Shown here one piece after another: positions 43,101-51,654 of a stretch of DNA of 59,536 nt. Origin of the DNA: Oscillospiraceae bacterium (GTDB taxonomy: Bacteria > Bacillota > Clostridia > Oscillospirales > Ruminococcaceae); assembly GCA_030539275.1 (NCBI GenBank), contig JAUNSK010000010.1:56348-115883 (forward strand). Direction: 5' to 3'. The translations under genes were made by a program, and so were the position numbers. Numbering within the stretch: position 1 is the stretch's first letter; the number at the start of each line of letters is the position of its first letter. The notes under the pieces are model-generated. The model was given only the letters and a program-made list of their open reading frames with translations. It did not search any database and was not told the DNA's origin.

Positions 43101-45842
43101 AATTTCGGATCAGGCCTGGAAGATATATATATTCTGGGCGGTTCATCAAATAACGGAACGAAGATTGACAGTAACAGATTCAGCAATCTTAAAGTTAAAA
43201 ATCTGTATGTTGGAGGAAAAGTTGCGACAATAGGTAATTCTGTATTCAGCGGCTTTAAAGGAATAACAGGAACGCTTTCATTTGGTGACAGCGTGACTAA
43301 TATTCTCAACAACGCCTTTGCATCATGCACAAATATTTCAGGTGATCTTGTTTTGCCTGAGACAATAAAGCAGATAGGTTCCGGTGCTTTTTCAAATTTT
43401 GGGACAGGAAGCGGCAGTCTTAAGATTTACGGCGGCTCAGCTGACGCAGGCAAAACAATAAGCTCAGGAATATTCACTCAATCCAGATTCAGAAACATTG
43501 AAATAGGCGGAAATGTTGAGTCAATAGGAGGCAGTGCGTTTGCATACATCACAACACTTAAAGGAAATCTGACTATAGATGATACCGTTACAAAGATAGG
43601 TTCTTCTGCATTCAGTGGCTGTGCAGGACTTGACGGTCAGTTATATTTAAGTACTTCTTTAACCAGTATCAATGATTCAGCATTTGATGGATGCGCAGCA
43701 CTGAAGGGAAGTCTGAATATAAGTCACAATGTTAGAAATATAGGATCTAATGCATTCAGAAACTGCTGGGGTTTTGACGGAGATCTTATATTTGAGACTG
43801 ATATTACTGATGATACACTTGAAATGACGGGTGTCAGCAGCATAGGAAGCGGCGCGTTCACCGGATGCAGCGGTTTTACAGGTGACCTTGTTATACCACA
43901 GACTGTAAAATCTATTGGAAACGGGGCATTCAGTTCATTCGGCTCTGGAACCGGGCAGCTTGGTATATACGGAGGTTCTGCAGAAAACGGTGCAATGATA
44001 GGTTCAGGTATATTTACCAACAGCGTATTTAACGGTATTTCAATAGGAGGAAAAGTAACACATATCGGGGCTAATGCATTTGATAATTCCGGCGGTGCTT
44101 ATAAAAAGCTTACAGGCCTTCTCTCACTTGACACAAGTGTTGAAAAGATCGATGCATATGCATTCAGAAAATGTTCGGGTCTTACAGGCAATCCGGTCAT
44201 ACCACAGAAGATGACATCTGTCAGCGACAGTACATTTGAGGATTGTTCAGGCCTTACCGGCAATCTGATAATTTCAGATAACATAACGTCTATCGGAACT
44301 AATGCTTTCAGGGGTTGCAGAGGATTCAGTGGTGACCTGATTATCCCGGTTAGTGTTACTGTTATGAAATCCGGAGCTTTTTCAAACTTCGGAGATGGAA
44401 CCGGCAGACTCCTGTTATACGGAGGTTCGGCTGATTCCGGAAAAACAATAGGAAACGATATATTTACCGGTTCAAAGTTCAGAGATCTGTATATAGGCGG
44501 AAATATTTCAAAGATAGGTGCTAATGTATTTAATCAGAATACCAATATTACCGGAAAGCTTACAATAGATAAGTCAGTTACTGATATCGGTGCATCTGCA
44601 TTCAGCGGATGCAGCGGATTTACAGGAGACCTTCTGATACCTGAAAGCGTAAAAAGTATGGGCAGCAACGCATTTGCAAACTTTGGCAAAGGAACTGGCA
44701 AGCTGACATTACACGGCGGATCATCAGATTCAGGAAAGACGATCGGATCAGGTATATTCACAAATTCTGCATTTATTGATGTTACTATAGGCGGAAACAT
44801 AACAAATATAGCAAGCAGCGCTTTCAACGGGAACACTAAACTAACAGGAACATTAACTATTGAACCGGGAATACAGAGTATCGGAAGCAATGCTTTTTAC
44901 AAGTGCTACGGATTTACCGGCAGTCTTACTATTCCGTCGACTGTCACACTAATGGGCGACAGCTGCTTTTCAAATTTCGGACAGTATGGCGGCGATCGCA
45001 ATATGACCGGAATTGACATTTCGAAACCAAGTATGGACTCGCTTTATTGTTATGCAAAGGTTGATAAAATAACAAACCAGTTCGGATATACTCACTTTGA
45101 TAATATTATCCTGATAGACGGTGCAAAGGACTTTGCAACTGCATCTTTTGTAGGCCAGAGCTGTAAGTATATGATAATTCTGTCACGTCCGGATACGACT
45201 TATTTCAGCAACGCTGACGCACTCGGCAGATGCTACAGCCATCCGAAGATGTTTTTTGGTGACGGATGCATTGCTAAAACCAATCCGTTCAGTCATACAA
45301 GAGCTGATGTCCCGGGCGTATATGATCATTTCTATAATCAGGCGGTATGTATTCCAGATGAAATGACCGGCAGTAAAAATATTACGCTTGAGAGCGGGGA
45401 TAAAAAGTTTACATATCTTAAAGAGATCTATACTCACAGTGAACTCAAAGAACATGATCCGGAGTTTTATGATGTAATATGCAGCGTACTTAATATCAGT
45501 ACACTTGATGAGATATGTACATGTACTCATGAAGTCAGGAATAATGTCGCTCAGGCGGCACCGGACGTTCCGGACAGCCAGGTTTCAACCCGAAATATTA
45601 CACAGGCAGTAACAGATATCGGTGTAATAACAAGGTCAGCAGAGACGGCAGCAGGAATTGACGAATTAACACAGTCTGCTGCTGATACCACTGAACATTT
45701 AAATGAACAAACTGCTGAGCAAACGTTGATGCCGGAAAGCGAAAACGGTGACTCCGGTATCACTCAGCCTCAGACAAACTGTTCACAAACACAGACAGAA
45801 TATGATTATCCTGAATCTGCAGTGTCTCAGAAGCCGGCATAG
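40122..45842 (+). CDS. Giant prepilin-like adhesin with BspA-type leucine-rich repeats
   Basis: This 1,906-residue protein opens with a class III prepilin signal, KQKA/FTLIEIICVLAIAAIIAAAA, with Glu11 as Glu5 of the mature form; the -1 residue is Ala rather than Gly. Residues about 30-160 resemble a pilin globular head. The next 690 residues are beta-rich and unidentified. From about 850 to 1615 come BspA/Treponema-type leucine-rich repeats (pattern IGxxAFxxC), punctuated by five FGxGxG...GGS...GkxI blocks near 1005, 1103, 1284, 1434 and 1531. A C-terminal domain and a Thr/Gln/Glu-rich tail follow. There is no LPXTG or dockerin. The ATG at 40122 is used, with AAGGA upstream. Confidence 0.85.
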   Translation: MRKQKAFTLIEIICVLAIAAIIAAAAVPGVSRYIDHTKRMSCKANMNSITDDIRYETVSRRFQDSQDLNTEIENIIKKYSDSEPVFSEITDEKTPEYIKISCTDRHICPNNGDLSINWTIKNTTDSQKIQLDLECACSCLDKDDKCSVSAEAMLKGERKMDYYEYLCNTAQKLYDFSSEYSKSQINSGQTKYDIAASLTGKLEKNKKVYLYRDSSSSVYGTQITHNSTIASFVSSNGEDIGSWLNNTADNTLWGVTVNDKGDIEWLSYYTRYIDESGTSYSHFIVVENGTVTTTKDDYYNLTSAKSKSWNPPAEGTLGSASDKCEWSVSGGKGVQTVGVQMKFQSSPTHWTQRDSDWYVQGWGIYLNPNFGNSNIYSQRTLSDLNASYNANSGAFSIDDSLIISACYNNGDHVVLSQINTSDIDTIDYGSGSTRWYLTNGYIAVDSVNQQTEWIGNLSTLKTLINKQDKLIKNFVNGVTDELIIAYQEYNKYTDNGVYKHEPVTKYCVLHRVFTGKTKINYETGKIEGQFSIERGYYSSSGKYFSAETIATNYESVSPFTEDSGTGYYFTETVNSKTREFYEDELLKRLDSEAVSADIYYRYTYIKDSVATVKSVKAGHIENTLTGVNVTLNDSKAAGFYVDVLNVKAVYTLTVTDSIQNQEKIYENRLKTIVHHSMAEDGFYLTFDSNSKKYEALISDTGDDEILKTLVSEDNVNKKLYVVYKDVNICAGMVVINTRSVTNDFVYYRDSSVYDLLKIFDIFYLRELYGDEVYIDEYLGNDTDVVVPYTVLGFYSTTPVLDFRIKCTKIRNGLYYIDDGQLYHVSRFGKTPSNDTTDGYSWEDNGPKCKVKNLYNVRTISFSEGINDIGAFAFYGYGNIVCDINIPASVEVIGRMAFRGTGITGVNFEENGNINTIYSAAFGQCANLQGYINIPDNISSLKKFTFEKCVNITGFSLGKSLEFIGTSAFSGCTGVTENLIIPDTVNTIEDSAFINFGSGLEDIYILGGSSNNGTKIDSNRFSNLKVKNLYVGGKVATIGNSVFSGFKGITGTLSFGDSVTNILNNAFASCTNISGDLVLPETIKQIGSGAFSNFGTGSGSLKIYGGSADAGKTISSGIFTQSRFRNIEIGGNVESIGGSAFAYITTLKGNLTIDDTVTKIGSSAFSGCAGLDGQLYLSTSLTSINDSAFDGCAALKGSLNISHNVRNIGSNAFRNCWGFDGDLIFETDITDDTLEMTGVSSIGSGAFTGCSGFTGDLVIPQTVKSIGNGAFSSFGSGTGQLGIYGGSAENGAMIGSGIFTNSVFNGISIGGKVTHIGANAFDNSGGAYKKLTGLLSLDTSVEKIDAYAFRKCSGLTGNPVIPQKMTSVSDSTFEDCSGLTGNLIISDNITSIGTNAFRGCRGFSGDLIIPVSVTVMKSGAFSNFGDGTGRLLLYGGSADSGKTIGNDIFTGSKFRDLYIGGNISKIGANVFNQNTNITGKLTIDKSVTDIGASAFSGCSGFTGDLLIPESVKSMGSNAFANFGKGTGKLTLHGGSSDSGKTIGSGIFTNSAFIDVTIGGNITNIASSAFNGNTKLTGTLTIEPGIQSIGSNAFYKCYGFTGSLTIPSTVTLMGDSCFSNFGQYGGDRNMTGIDISKPSMDSLYCYAKVDKITNQFGYTHFDNIILIDGAKDFATASFVGQSCKYMIILSRPDTTYFSNADALGRCYSHPKMFFGDGCIAKTNPFSHTRADVPGVYDHFYNQAVCIPDEMTGSKNITLESGDKKFTYLKEIYTHSELKEHDPEFYDVICSVLNISTLDEICTCTHEVRNNVAQAAPDVPDSQVSTRNITQAVTDIGVITRSAETAAGIDELTQSAADTTEHLNEQTAEQTLMPESENGDSGITQPQTNCSQTQTEYDYPESAVSQKPA

Positions 45843-45852
45843 ACAAACAATA

Positions 45853-45904
45853 ATAACCACCGATTATACCCATTTATTCTGGTATAATCGGTGGTTATAC
45901 TTTT
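45853..45904 (+). terminator. Terminator ending the pilus locus
   Basis: A perfect 18-bp stem (45853-45870 with 45881-45898) is followed by ACTTTT. It is the longest uninterrupted stem in the window. Confidence 0.85.
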
Positions 45905-45942
45905 CATAAAAACATTTCATATGGGTTATATTTAAAATAATG

Positions 45943-45971
45943 TTGCTAAACAAATGCAATGATGATATAAT
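45943..45971 (+). promoter_or_regulatory. Predicted promoter for the TIM-barrel/acyl-CoA synthetase fusion
   Basis: TTGCTA (45943-45948) and TATAAT (45966-45971) are spaced by 17 bases with TG before the -10 box, 45 bases upstream of the start. Confidence 0.6.
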
Positions 45972-46015
45972 ATACTTGTACCAAATAAATATTTTACTCA
46001 TAACGGAGGCTTATT

Positions 46016-48544
46016 ATGAAAATAGCATTTTCTACTCTCGCTTGTCCTGATTTCAGCTGGACAGACATTTATTCTATGGCAAAGGATCTCTCATTCGATG
46101 GCATAGAGCTAAGAGGCCTTGGTAATGACATTGATGTAATGCGTGCAAAGCCGTTTACAGAAAGTGGACTGCCGAAGACTATAAAGAAGCTGAATTCCCT
46201 GAACATCGAGATTCCATGCCTATCCTCCGGTTGCTGCTTAAAATTCAAGGATAAATACAACGAAAATAAAAATGAGATAACTCAGTATATTGAGCTTGCT
46301 TCAAAGCTCGGAACTTCTTTTATCAGAATTCTTGCAGATCTTGAACCACAGCCGGATGACGATGTTGATGACAGTTATATTGTGACAGTATTAAAGGAAC
46401 TCGGAGAAATTGCTGCCGAAAAAAATGTAATACTGCTTGTTGAATCAAACGGTGTTTATGCTGATTCTGCAAGACTCAGAAAGCTTCTTGACGATGTTTC
46501 AAGCAAGTCAGTTGCTGCTCTGTGGGATTTCCATCATCCATATCGTTATTTTGGTGAGTCAGCTGCACAGACAGTTTCAAATCTCGGACCATACATAAGA
46601 TATGTTCATGTCAAGGATAGTGTGATGGTTGATTCAAAGCCTGAATACAGAATGATGGGAGAGGGCGATCTTCCTCTTGATGATATGTTTGCAGAGCTCG
46701 CCAAGGTCAGCTACGACGGATACATATCTCTTGAGTGGGTCAAGAGATGGGCTTCATACCTTTCAGATGCCGGTATCGTTTTTCCGCAGTTTGCAAACTA
46801 CATGAGCAGGTACAGAAACAGCTCATCTCATATACTTCAGACCAACAAGACAAACACAGGACAGTATATCTGGAAGAAGAACACTCTTATCAAAGAAACA
46901 TTCCCGGATGTACTTGACAGAATATGCGAAGAATTTCCTGATCAGTACGCATTTAAGTATACTGAACTTGACTATACAAGAACATATACACAGTTCAGGG
47001 ATGATGTTGACAGATTTGCAAGATCCCTCATAGCTATGGGAGTCAAAAAAGGCGATCATGTAGCTATCTGGGCAACAAATGTTCCTGCGTGGTATATTAC
47101 TTTCTGGGCAACAACAAAGATCGGTGCCGTACTGGTTACAGTAAATACGGCATATAAGATACATGAAGCAGAGTATCTGCTCAAACAGTCAGATACATTT
47201 ACTCTTGTAATGATCGAAGGCTACAAGGGTACTAACAACTATATTGAAATAATGCAGAAACTCTGTCCTGAGCTTGAAAACTGCAAGCCCGGCGAACTCG
47301 ATTCATCAAAACTCCCGTATCTTAAAAATGTGATCATCGCAGGTGAAACCAAGGTAAACGGCTGCTATACATGGAGCGAGGCTATGGAGCTTGCTGAAAC
47401 TGTTCCGGCAGCTGAGGTTGAAAAGAGAAGAAGAAAAGTTGACAAGGATGATGTCTGCAATATGCAGTACACATCAGGTACAACAGGATTTCCTAAGGGA
47501 GTTATGCTTACACACTTCAACGTTGTAAATAACGGTAAGGCTATCGGTGACTGTATGGATCTTTCTACAGCAGACCGTATGATGATACAGGTTCCGATGT
47601 TCCATTGCTTCGGAATGGTTCTTGCCATGACTGCCAGCGTTACACACGGAACTACTATGTCACCAATTACAGCATTTTCACCAAGAAAGGGTCTTGCATG
47701 CATCAACCAGGAAAAGATCACTGCATTCCACGGTGTTCCTACAATGTTTATTGCAATGCTTGAACACGCAGACTTCCCTGCAACCGACTTTTCGTATATG
47801 AGAACAGGTATTATGGCAGGAAGCCCATGTCCTGTAAAGGTTATGGAGGATGTTGTAAACAAGATGCATATGACTGATATCTGCATCACTTATGGTCAGA
47901 CTGAGGCAAGTCCGGGATGTACGATGAGCAAGACTGATGATTCACTCGAACACAGAGTAAACACAGTAGGACGTGAAATGTTCGGCGTAGAGTGCAAGAT
48001 AGTTGATCCTGAAACAAACGAGGATCTTCCTGATAATGTTGACGGCGAGTTCGTTGCAAGAGGCTATAACATCATGAAGGGTTATTACAAGATGCCTGAG
48101 GCAACAGCTGCAGCTATTGATGAAAACGGCTGGCTCCATACAGGAGACCTTGCCCGCAGAACACCGGACGGCTACTACAAGATCACAGGACGTATCAAGG
48201 ATATGATCATCCGCGGCGGAGAAAACATTTATCCTAAGGAGATAGAAGAATTTATCTATACTCATCCGAAGGTAAAGGATGTTCAGGTAATAGGCGTTCC
48301 TGATGAACAGTACGGAGAGGAAATAATGGCATGTGTCATCCTCAAGGAAAATGAGACATCAAGTGAGGAAGAGATCAAACAGTTTGTTATGGACAACATG
48401 GCAAAGCATAAGGTTCCCAGATATGTTGATTTCGTAACAGAATTCCCGATGAACGCAGCCGGCAAGATACTCAAGTACAAGATGAGAGAAACTGCAGTAG
48501 ATAAGTTTGGCCTTCATAAGGCAAGCAAGATAGTAACAGCGTAA
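46016..48544 (+). CDS. Sugar-phosphate isomerase-like TIM barrel fused to AMP-forming acyl-CoA synthetase
   Basis: This 842-residue protein joins two complete enzymes. Residues 1-270 form an AP-endonuclease-2-like TIM barrel (MKIAFSTLACPDFSW, VESNGVYAD, WDFHHPYRYFG, YVHVKDS), the fold of sugar isomerases/epimerases and inosose dehydratases, with metal-ligand-like Glu, Asp and His residues. Residues 290-842 are an acyl-CoA synthetase with YTSGTTGFPKG near 485, YGQTEASP, the GENIYPKEIE motif and a C-terminal catalytic lysine in NAAGKILK. Substrates are unknown. The frame is continuous with no internal ribosome site seen at the junction. GGAGG lies upstream of the ATG. Confidence 0.85.
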   Translation: MKIAFSTLACPDFSWTDIYSMAKDLSFDGIELRGLGNDIDVMRAKPFTESGLPKTIKKLNSLNIEIPCLSSGCCLKFKDKYNENKNEITQYIELASKLGTSFIRILADLEPQPDDDVDDSYIVTVLKELGEIAAEKNVILLVESNGVYADSARLRKLLDDVSSKSVAALWDFHHPYRYFGESAAQTVSNLGPYIRYVHVKDSVMVDSKPEYRMMGEGDLPLDDMFAELAKVSYDGYISLEWVKRWASYLSDAGIVFPQFANYMSRYRNSSSHILQTNKTNTGQYIWKKNTLIKETFPDVLDRICEEFPDQYAFKYTELDYTRTYTQFRDDVDRFARSLIAMGVKKGDHVAIWATNVPAWYITFWATTKIGAVLVTVNTAYKIHEAEYLLKQSDTFTLVMIEGYKGTNNYIEIMQKLCPELENCKPGELDSSKLPYLKNVIIAGETKVNGCYTWSEAMELAETVPAAEVEKRRRKVDKDDVCNMQYTSGTTGFPKGVMLTHFNVVNNGKAIGDCMDLSTADRMMIQVPMFHCFGMVLAMTASVTHGTTMSPITAFSPRKGLACINQEKITAFHGVPTMFIAMLEHADFPATDFSYMRTGIMAGSPCPVKVMEDVVNKMHMTDICITYGQTEASPGCTMSKTDDSLEHRVNTVGREMFGVECKIVDPETNEDLPDNVDGEFVARGYNIMKGYYKMPEATAAAIDENGWLHTGDLARRTPDGYYKITGRIKDMIIRGGENIYPKEIEEFIYTHPKVKDVQVIGVPDEQYGEEIMACVILKENETSSEEEIKQFVMDNMAKHKVPRYVDFVTEFPMNAAGKILKYKMRETAVDKFGLHKASKIVTA

Positions 48545-48562
48545 TTAGTATTAATAATACAG

Positions 48563-48605
48563 AAAACACCACAGTGTCGTGATAGACTCTGTGGTGTTTT
48601 TATAT
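48563..48605 (+). terminator. Terminator after the fusion gene (convergent region)
   Basis: A 12-bp stem (AAAACACCACAG, CTGTGGTGTTTT) is followed by T residues. It also lies downstream of the convergent amidase-like gene but has a weaker T-tract in that direction. Confidence 0.85.
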
Positions 48606-48658
48606 TAACATGACTTGTAAAATCAAAAGGGAATGAGTGTACTTGTTTACAGAACAGT

Positions 48659-49429
48659 TTATTCTATCCTGTCTTTAACCTTATAAAGCTGACACGTACC
48701 GCCAAATCCGCCTTTTTCCCAGAATACTTCATCAAGCTTATGATCATATAATACAGGATTATGAGATGAGATATACAGCGTACCGTCTTCATCAACATTT
48801 GTAATGATCATAACGTGATGCTTGTCGGTTCCCTGATAAATGACATCACCTGTCTGAATATTGTTGTCAAGAACGATCTTTTTAAGTGATGAATAATCGG
48901 AAACAGTGTAATGATCTCCGAAAAAATAGTTTTCACCGTATTGCGACTGTACACCAGCACATGTCCATGGATAAGTCCAGAGGTAATTCATTTCTGTGTA
49001 TTCACCGTATGTGTCTGCTTTGCCGGTATAGTCGTGCCAGATCATAGCTGCTTTGCCGGTAATTTTATCGAGTATTCTTCTGATCTTCGGTACTTTGTCA
49101 CTGTATTTTTTCATATACCATTCGTCAGTCATCGGATATCCGCCGGCATAAATGCACTGGGAAACAAAATTTGCACAGTCTGTAGCGGTATCACCGTTTG
49201 ATCTGTCAAGATACCGGAATGTTCCGTTATCAGGATCTGTGCATGCAAACCTGGCATATTCGCGTACTTTTTCGCGATTATAAGTTGTCTGATTACTATC
49301 AGTATTATAATACACCGGTACTGTGATATTTTCATATTCAGCCGGAATTGCTTTAATTACAGAAGCTGCTGCAATAACACAGCACAACACTGTAACAGCA
49401 GTTATAAGTATTTTCCGCTTTTTCTTCAT
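48659..49429 (-). CDS. Exported putative amidase-domain (Amidase_6-like) protein
   Basis: This 256-residue protein has an N-terminal membrane anchor or signal (about 6-28) and an amidase-like domain with a cysteine-peptidase layout. Cys85 in the DCANFVSQ motif is followed by a DKHHVMIITNV histidine block near 205 and SSHNPV near 225. The motif order matches the putative amidase domain (PF12671) related to NlpC/P60 and CHAP peptidases. A cell-wall or small-peptide substrate is plausible but not shown. It is convergent with the fusion gene. Confidence 0.75.
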   Translation of the reverse strand: MKKKRKILITAVTVLCCVIAAASVIKAIPAEYENITVPVYYNTDSNQTTYNREKVREYARFACTDPDNGTFRYLDRSNGDTATDCANFVSQCIYAGGYPMTDEWYMKKYSDKVPKIRRILDKITGKAAMIWHDYTGKADTYGEYTEMNYLWTYPWTCAGVQSQYGENYFFGDHYTVSDYSSLKKIVLDNNIQTGDVIYQGTDKHHVMIITNVDEDGTLYISSHNPVLYDHKLDEVFWEKGGFGGTCQLYKVKDRIE

Positions 49430-49680
49430 TTTTGTGTCTCCTTGTCCGTCCTTTATTTTAATTTAATCATTACCCGGTTCCGATACTCAAAAATCAGGAT
49501 GTCAGTTTTATACATCTATAATTTTATAATTATATTCTGTTAAAGTCAATAATATATGTAAATAAATAACTGAATAATTATGATTACACTTCAAAGAAGA
49601 ATGATGAATAAGCAACAAACACAAAGAAACATAACAATCGATAAGTGGTCATTCAGAAATAAACAGCTAAGCTGATAATT

Positions 49681-49729
49681 TAAATAAAAACATCATAAAC
49701 TGTAATAAAATCAAATACAGTTTATGATG
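49681..49729 (-). terminator. Terminator after the C39-like lipoprotein
   Basis: CATCATAAACTGTA (49691-49704) pairs with TACAGTTTATGATG (49716-49729), and on the minus strand the stem is followed by a T-rich tract. The rest of 49430-49680 is AT-rich; I see no other feature in it. Confidence 0.75.
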
Positions 49730-49776
49730 TTTATTGCTAAGCTTCTTCTCCAAAATAAATGAAAAAAATGATGTCG

Positions 49777-50607
49777 TCAGTCTGTCATGACAGCTTTTAA
49801 GTATTCGTTGTTATTATCAGACTCGTGATTTGTGAGAATAACAACTGCCTGTTTTCCAAGAGTGTCATACTTCTCCTTAAAAGCATCAGCATTATAGAGC
49901 ATAAGTCCGCATAACGGGTCTGCCGCTGTTATTGTGTTGTTTTCCTTGTCATAGCCGGTCAGCAGCATACAGTGTTCGTTTACATACCAGTATACATCTG
50001 TTCCGTCAGCTGCGGTATAACAAAAGTCTTCATATGTTTCCATCAGATACATGCTTGTCCAGACCACAACAGGATTGTCGTTTGATATATAGTCATACAG
50101 CAGATCAAATTCAGTACCGGTTATATTCAGAGGTTCATATGTACTCCCTACACTGTCCAGGTAATCCTGTGCTGTTGAGACTATTACAGGTGCGAAGCAT
50201 CCATAACCTGCGTCTGTATATGGACTTCCGATAAAAGCCTGATCAAATGTCTTGGTTCCCTGATAATCCATGGTTAGAAAGTTATCAACAAGTTCTGTTT
50301 TGCTGACATCAAATCCAAGGTAATTGAGCAGCATAGTCAGTGATGTGACTTCACAGCCGGTAGGAAGCTCAGGATTCTGATATATGTAATCAACATCAAT
50401 ATCATATTTGTCAGGCTGAATATAGACATTGTCTGCAGATTTATTTTCATATTCTGAAAAGGTAGATGTTGCTTGGGTCAATACTGTTTGTGTAGTTTCA
50501 GGTCCATAAATATCAGAGGTGATTTCATAACTGGTATTTGTTTCTATATTACAGGAATACAGACTTAAAGAAATAAGCAAACAAAACAATGTCAATATTT
50601 TTTTCAT
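49777..50607 (-). CDS. C39-like peptidase-domain lipoprotein
   Basis: This 276-residue lipoprotein has the lipobox LYS/C at Cys19 and a Thr/Ser-rich linker to about 65. The peptidase-like domain (PF13529, C39_2) has Cys85 in PTGCEVTSLTMLLNYLG, a conserved CMLLTGYD histidine block (NEHC) near 213, and AADPLCG. These positions fit a Cys-His-Asp triad, so it is probably an active, membrane-anchored cysteine peptidase on the outer surface. The substrate is unknown; no ABC peptide exporter is adjacent, so a bacteriocin-leader role is unlikely. Confidence 0.78.
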   Translation of the reverse strand: MKKILTLFCLLISLSLYSCNIETNTSYEITSDIYGPETTQTVLTQATSTFSEYENKSADNVYIQPDKYDIDVDYIYQNPELPTGCEVTSLTMLLNYLGFDVSKTELVDNFLTMDYQGTKTFDQAFIGSPYTDAGYGCFAPVIVSTAQDYLDSVGSTYEPLNITGTEFDLLYDYISNDNPVVVWTSMYLMETYEDFCYTAADGTDVYWYVNEHCMLLTGYDKENNTITAADPLCGLMLYNADAFKEKYDTLGKQAVVILTNHESDNNNEYLKAVMTD

Positions 50608-50642
50608 TTAATATCACCTCTTTATACAAAAATCACTTATTT

Positions 50643-50671
50643 ATTATACTCAAAAATATTTAATTTGGCAA
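50643..50671 (-). promoter_or_regulatory. Predicted promoter for the C39-like lipoprotein gene
   Basis: On the minus strand TTGCCA (50666-50671) and TATAAT (50643-50648) are spaced by 17 bases, upstream of an AGAGGTGA ribosome site. Confidence 0.6.
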
Positions 50672-50799
50672 TAGATTATCATGTTAAATTTGTAGTAAAA
50701 TATAAATAGATATACTGTCACACTCATAAAAAACCGTGTTTTCCATTAAAGTTACAGGTATTAACAATTAGTTACAAAAATTCTAAACGGAGGGATAAC

Positions 50800-51642
50800 A
50801 TGAAGTTTACAAAAATGCAGGGCATTGGCAACGATTATGTTTATGTCAATTGTTTTAAAGAGAAGGTTGAAAATCCGTCTGAGGTTTCTAAAATAATAAG
50901 CGACAGACATTTTGGAATTGGTGCTGACGGACTTATTCTCATTATGCCGTCAGATAAAGCAGATTTTCGTATGAAAATGTACAATGCTGACGGATCAGAG
51001 GGAATGATGTGCGGCAACGGAACCAGGTGTATAGGTAAATATGTCTATGATAACGGACTTACACAAAAAAAAGAGATAACTCTTGAAACGAAGTCCGGCA
51101 TAAGATACCTGTCTCTTGATACTGTCGACGGCAAGGTAGTATCTGCATCTGTAGATATGGGAAAAGCAGTGCTTAAGCCATCAGATATTCCGGTTATTGC
51201 AGATAAGGATGCTGAAAGCTTTATAGCAGTACCGGTGAAGGTTGGTAATAAAGAATACAAGCTTACCTGTATTTCTATGGGAAATCCACATGCAGTTGTA
51301 TATATGGACAATGTTGATGATCTGGACCTTGAAAAGATCGGTCCGGACTTTGAAAATCATAAGATGTTCCCGCACAGAGTCAATACTGAGTTTGTGGAAG
51401 TTATATCTGAAAATAAAATAAAAATGCGTGTCTGGGAACGCGGAAGCGGAGAGACACTGGCGTGCGGAACCGGAGCGTGTGCATCGGCGGCAGCATCGGT
51501 ACTTAACAACTACTGTAAGTATGATGAGGAAATTACCGTTGTCCTCAGAGGCGGAGAACTGAAAATAACATATCAGAAAGATGGTACTGTTTATATGAGG
51601 GGACCTGCAGTTAAGGTTTTTGACGGTGAAATAAATATTTAA
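50800..51642 (+). CDS. dapF: Diaminopimelate epimerase
   Basis: This 280-residue enzyme interconverts LL- and meso-diaminopimelate. Both catalytic cysteines are present, in GMMCGNGTRC near residue 72 and LACGTGACAS near 224, and the opening KFTKMQGIGNDYVY is typical. GGAGGGAT lies upstream of the ATG. dapL follows 12 bases after the stop, so the epimerase and its substrate-forming aminotransferase are expressed together for lysine and peptidoglycan synthesis. Confidence 0.97.
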   Translation: MKFTKMQGIGNDYVYVNCFKEKVENPSEVSKIISDRHFGIGADGLILIMPSDKADFRMKMYNADGSEGMMCGNGTRCIGKYVYDNGLTQKKEITLETKSGIRYLSLDTVDGKVVSASVDMGKAVLKPSDIPVIADKDAESFIAVPVKVGNKEYKLTCISMGNPHAVVYMDNVDDLDLEKIGPDFENHKMFPHRVNTEFVEVISENKIKMRVWERGSGETLACGTGACASAAASVLNNYCKYDEEITVVLRGGELKITYQKDGTVYMRGPAVKVFDGEINI

Positions 51643-51654
51643 GGAGTAATCTCA

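Noticed and set aside
42902-44890. Several minus-strand frames of 60-142 codons opposite the LRR region
   Set aside because: They repeat with the period of the LRRs, are Pro/Leu/Ile-rich mirror products of it, and lack ribosome sites.
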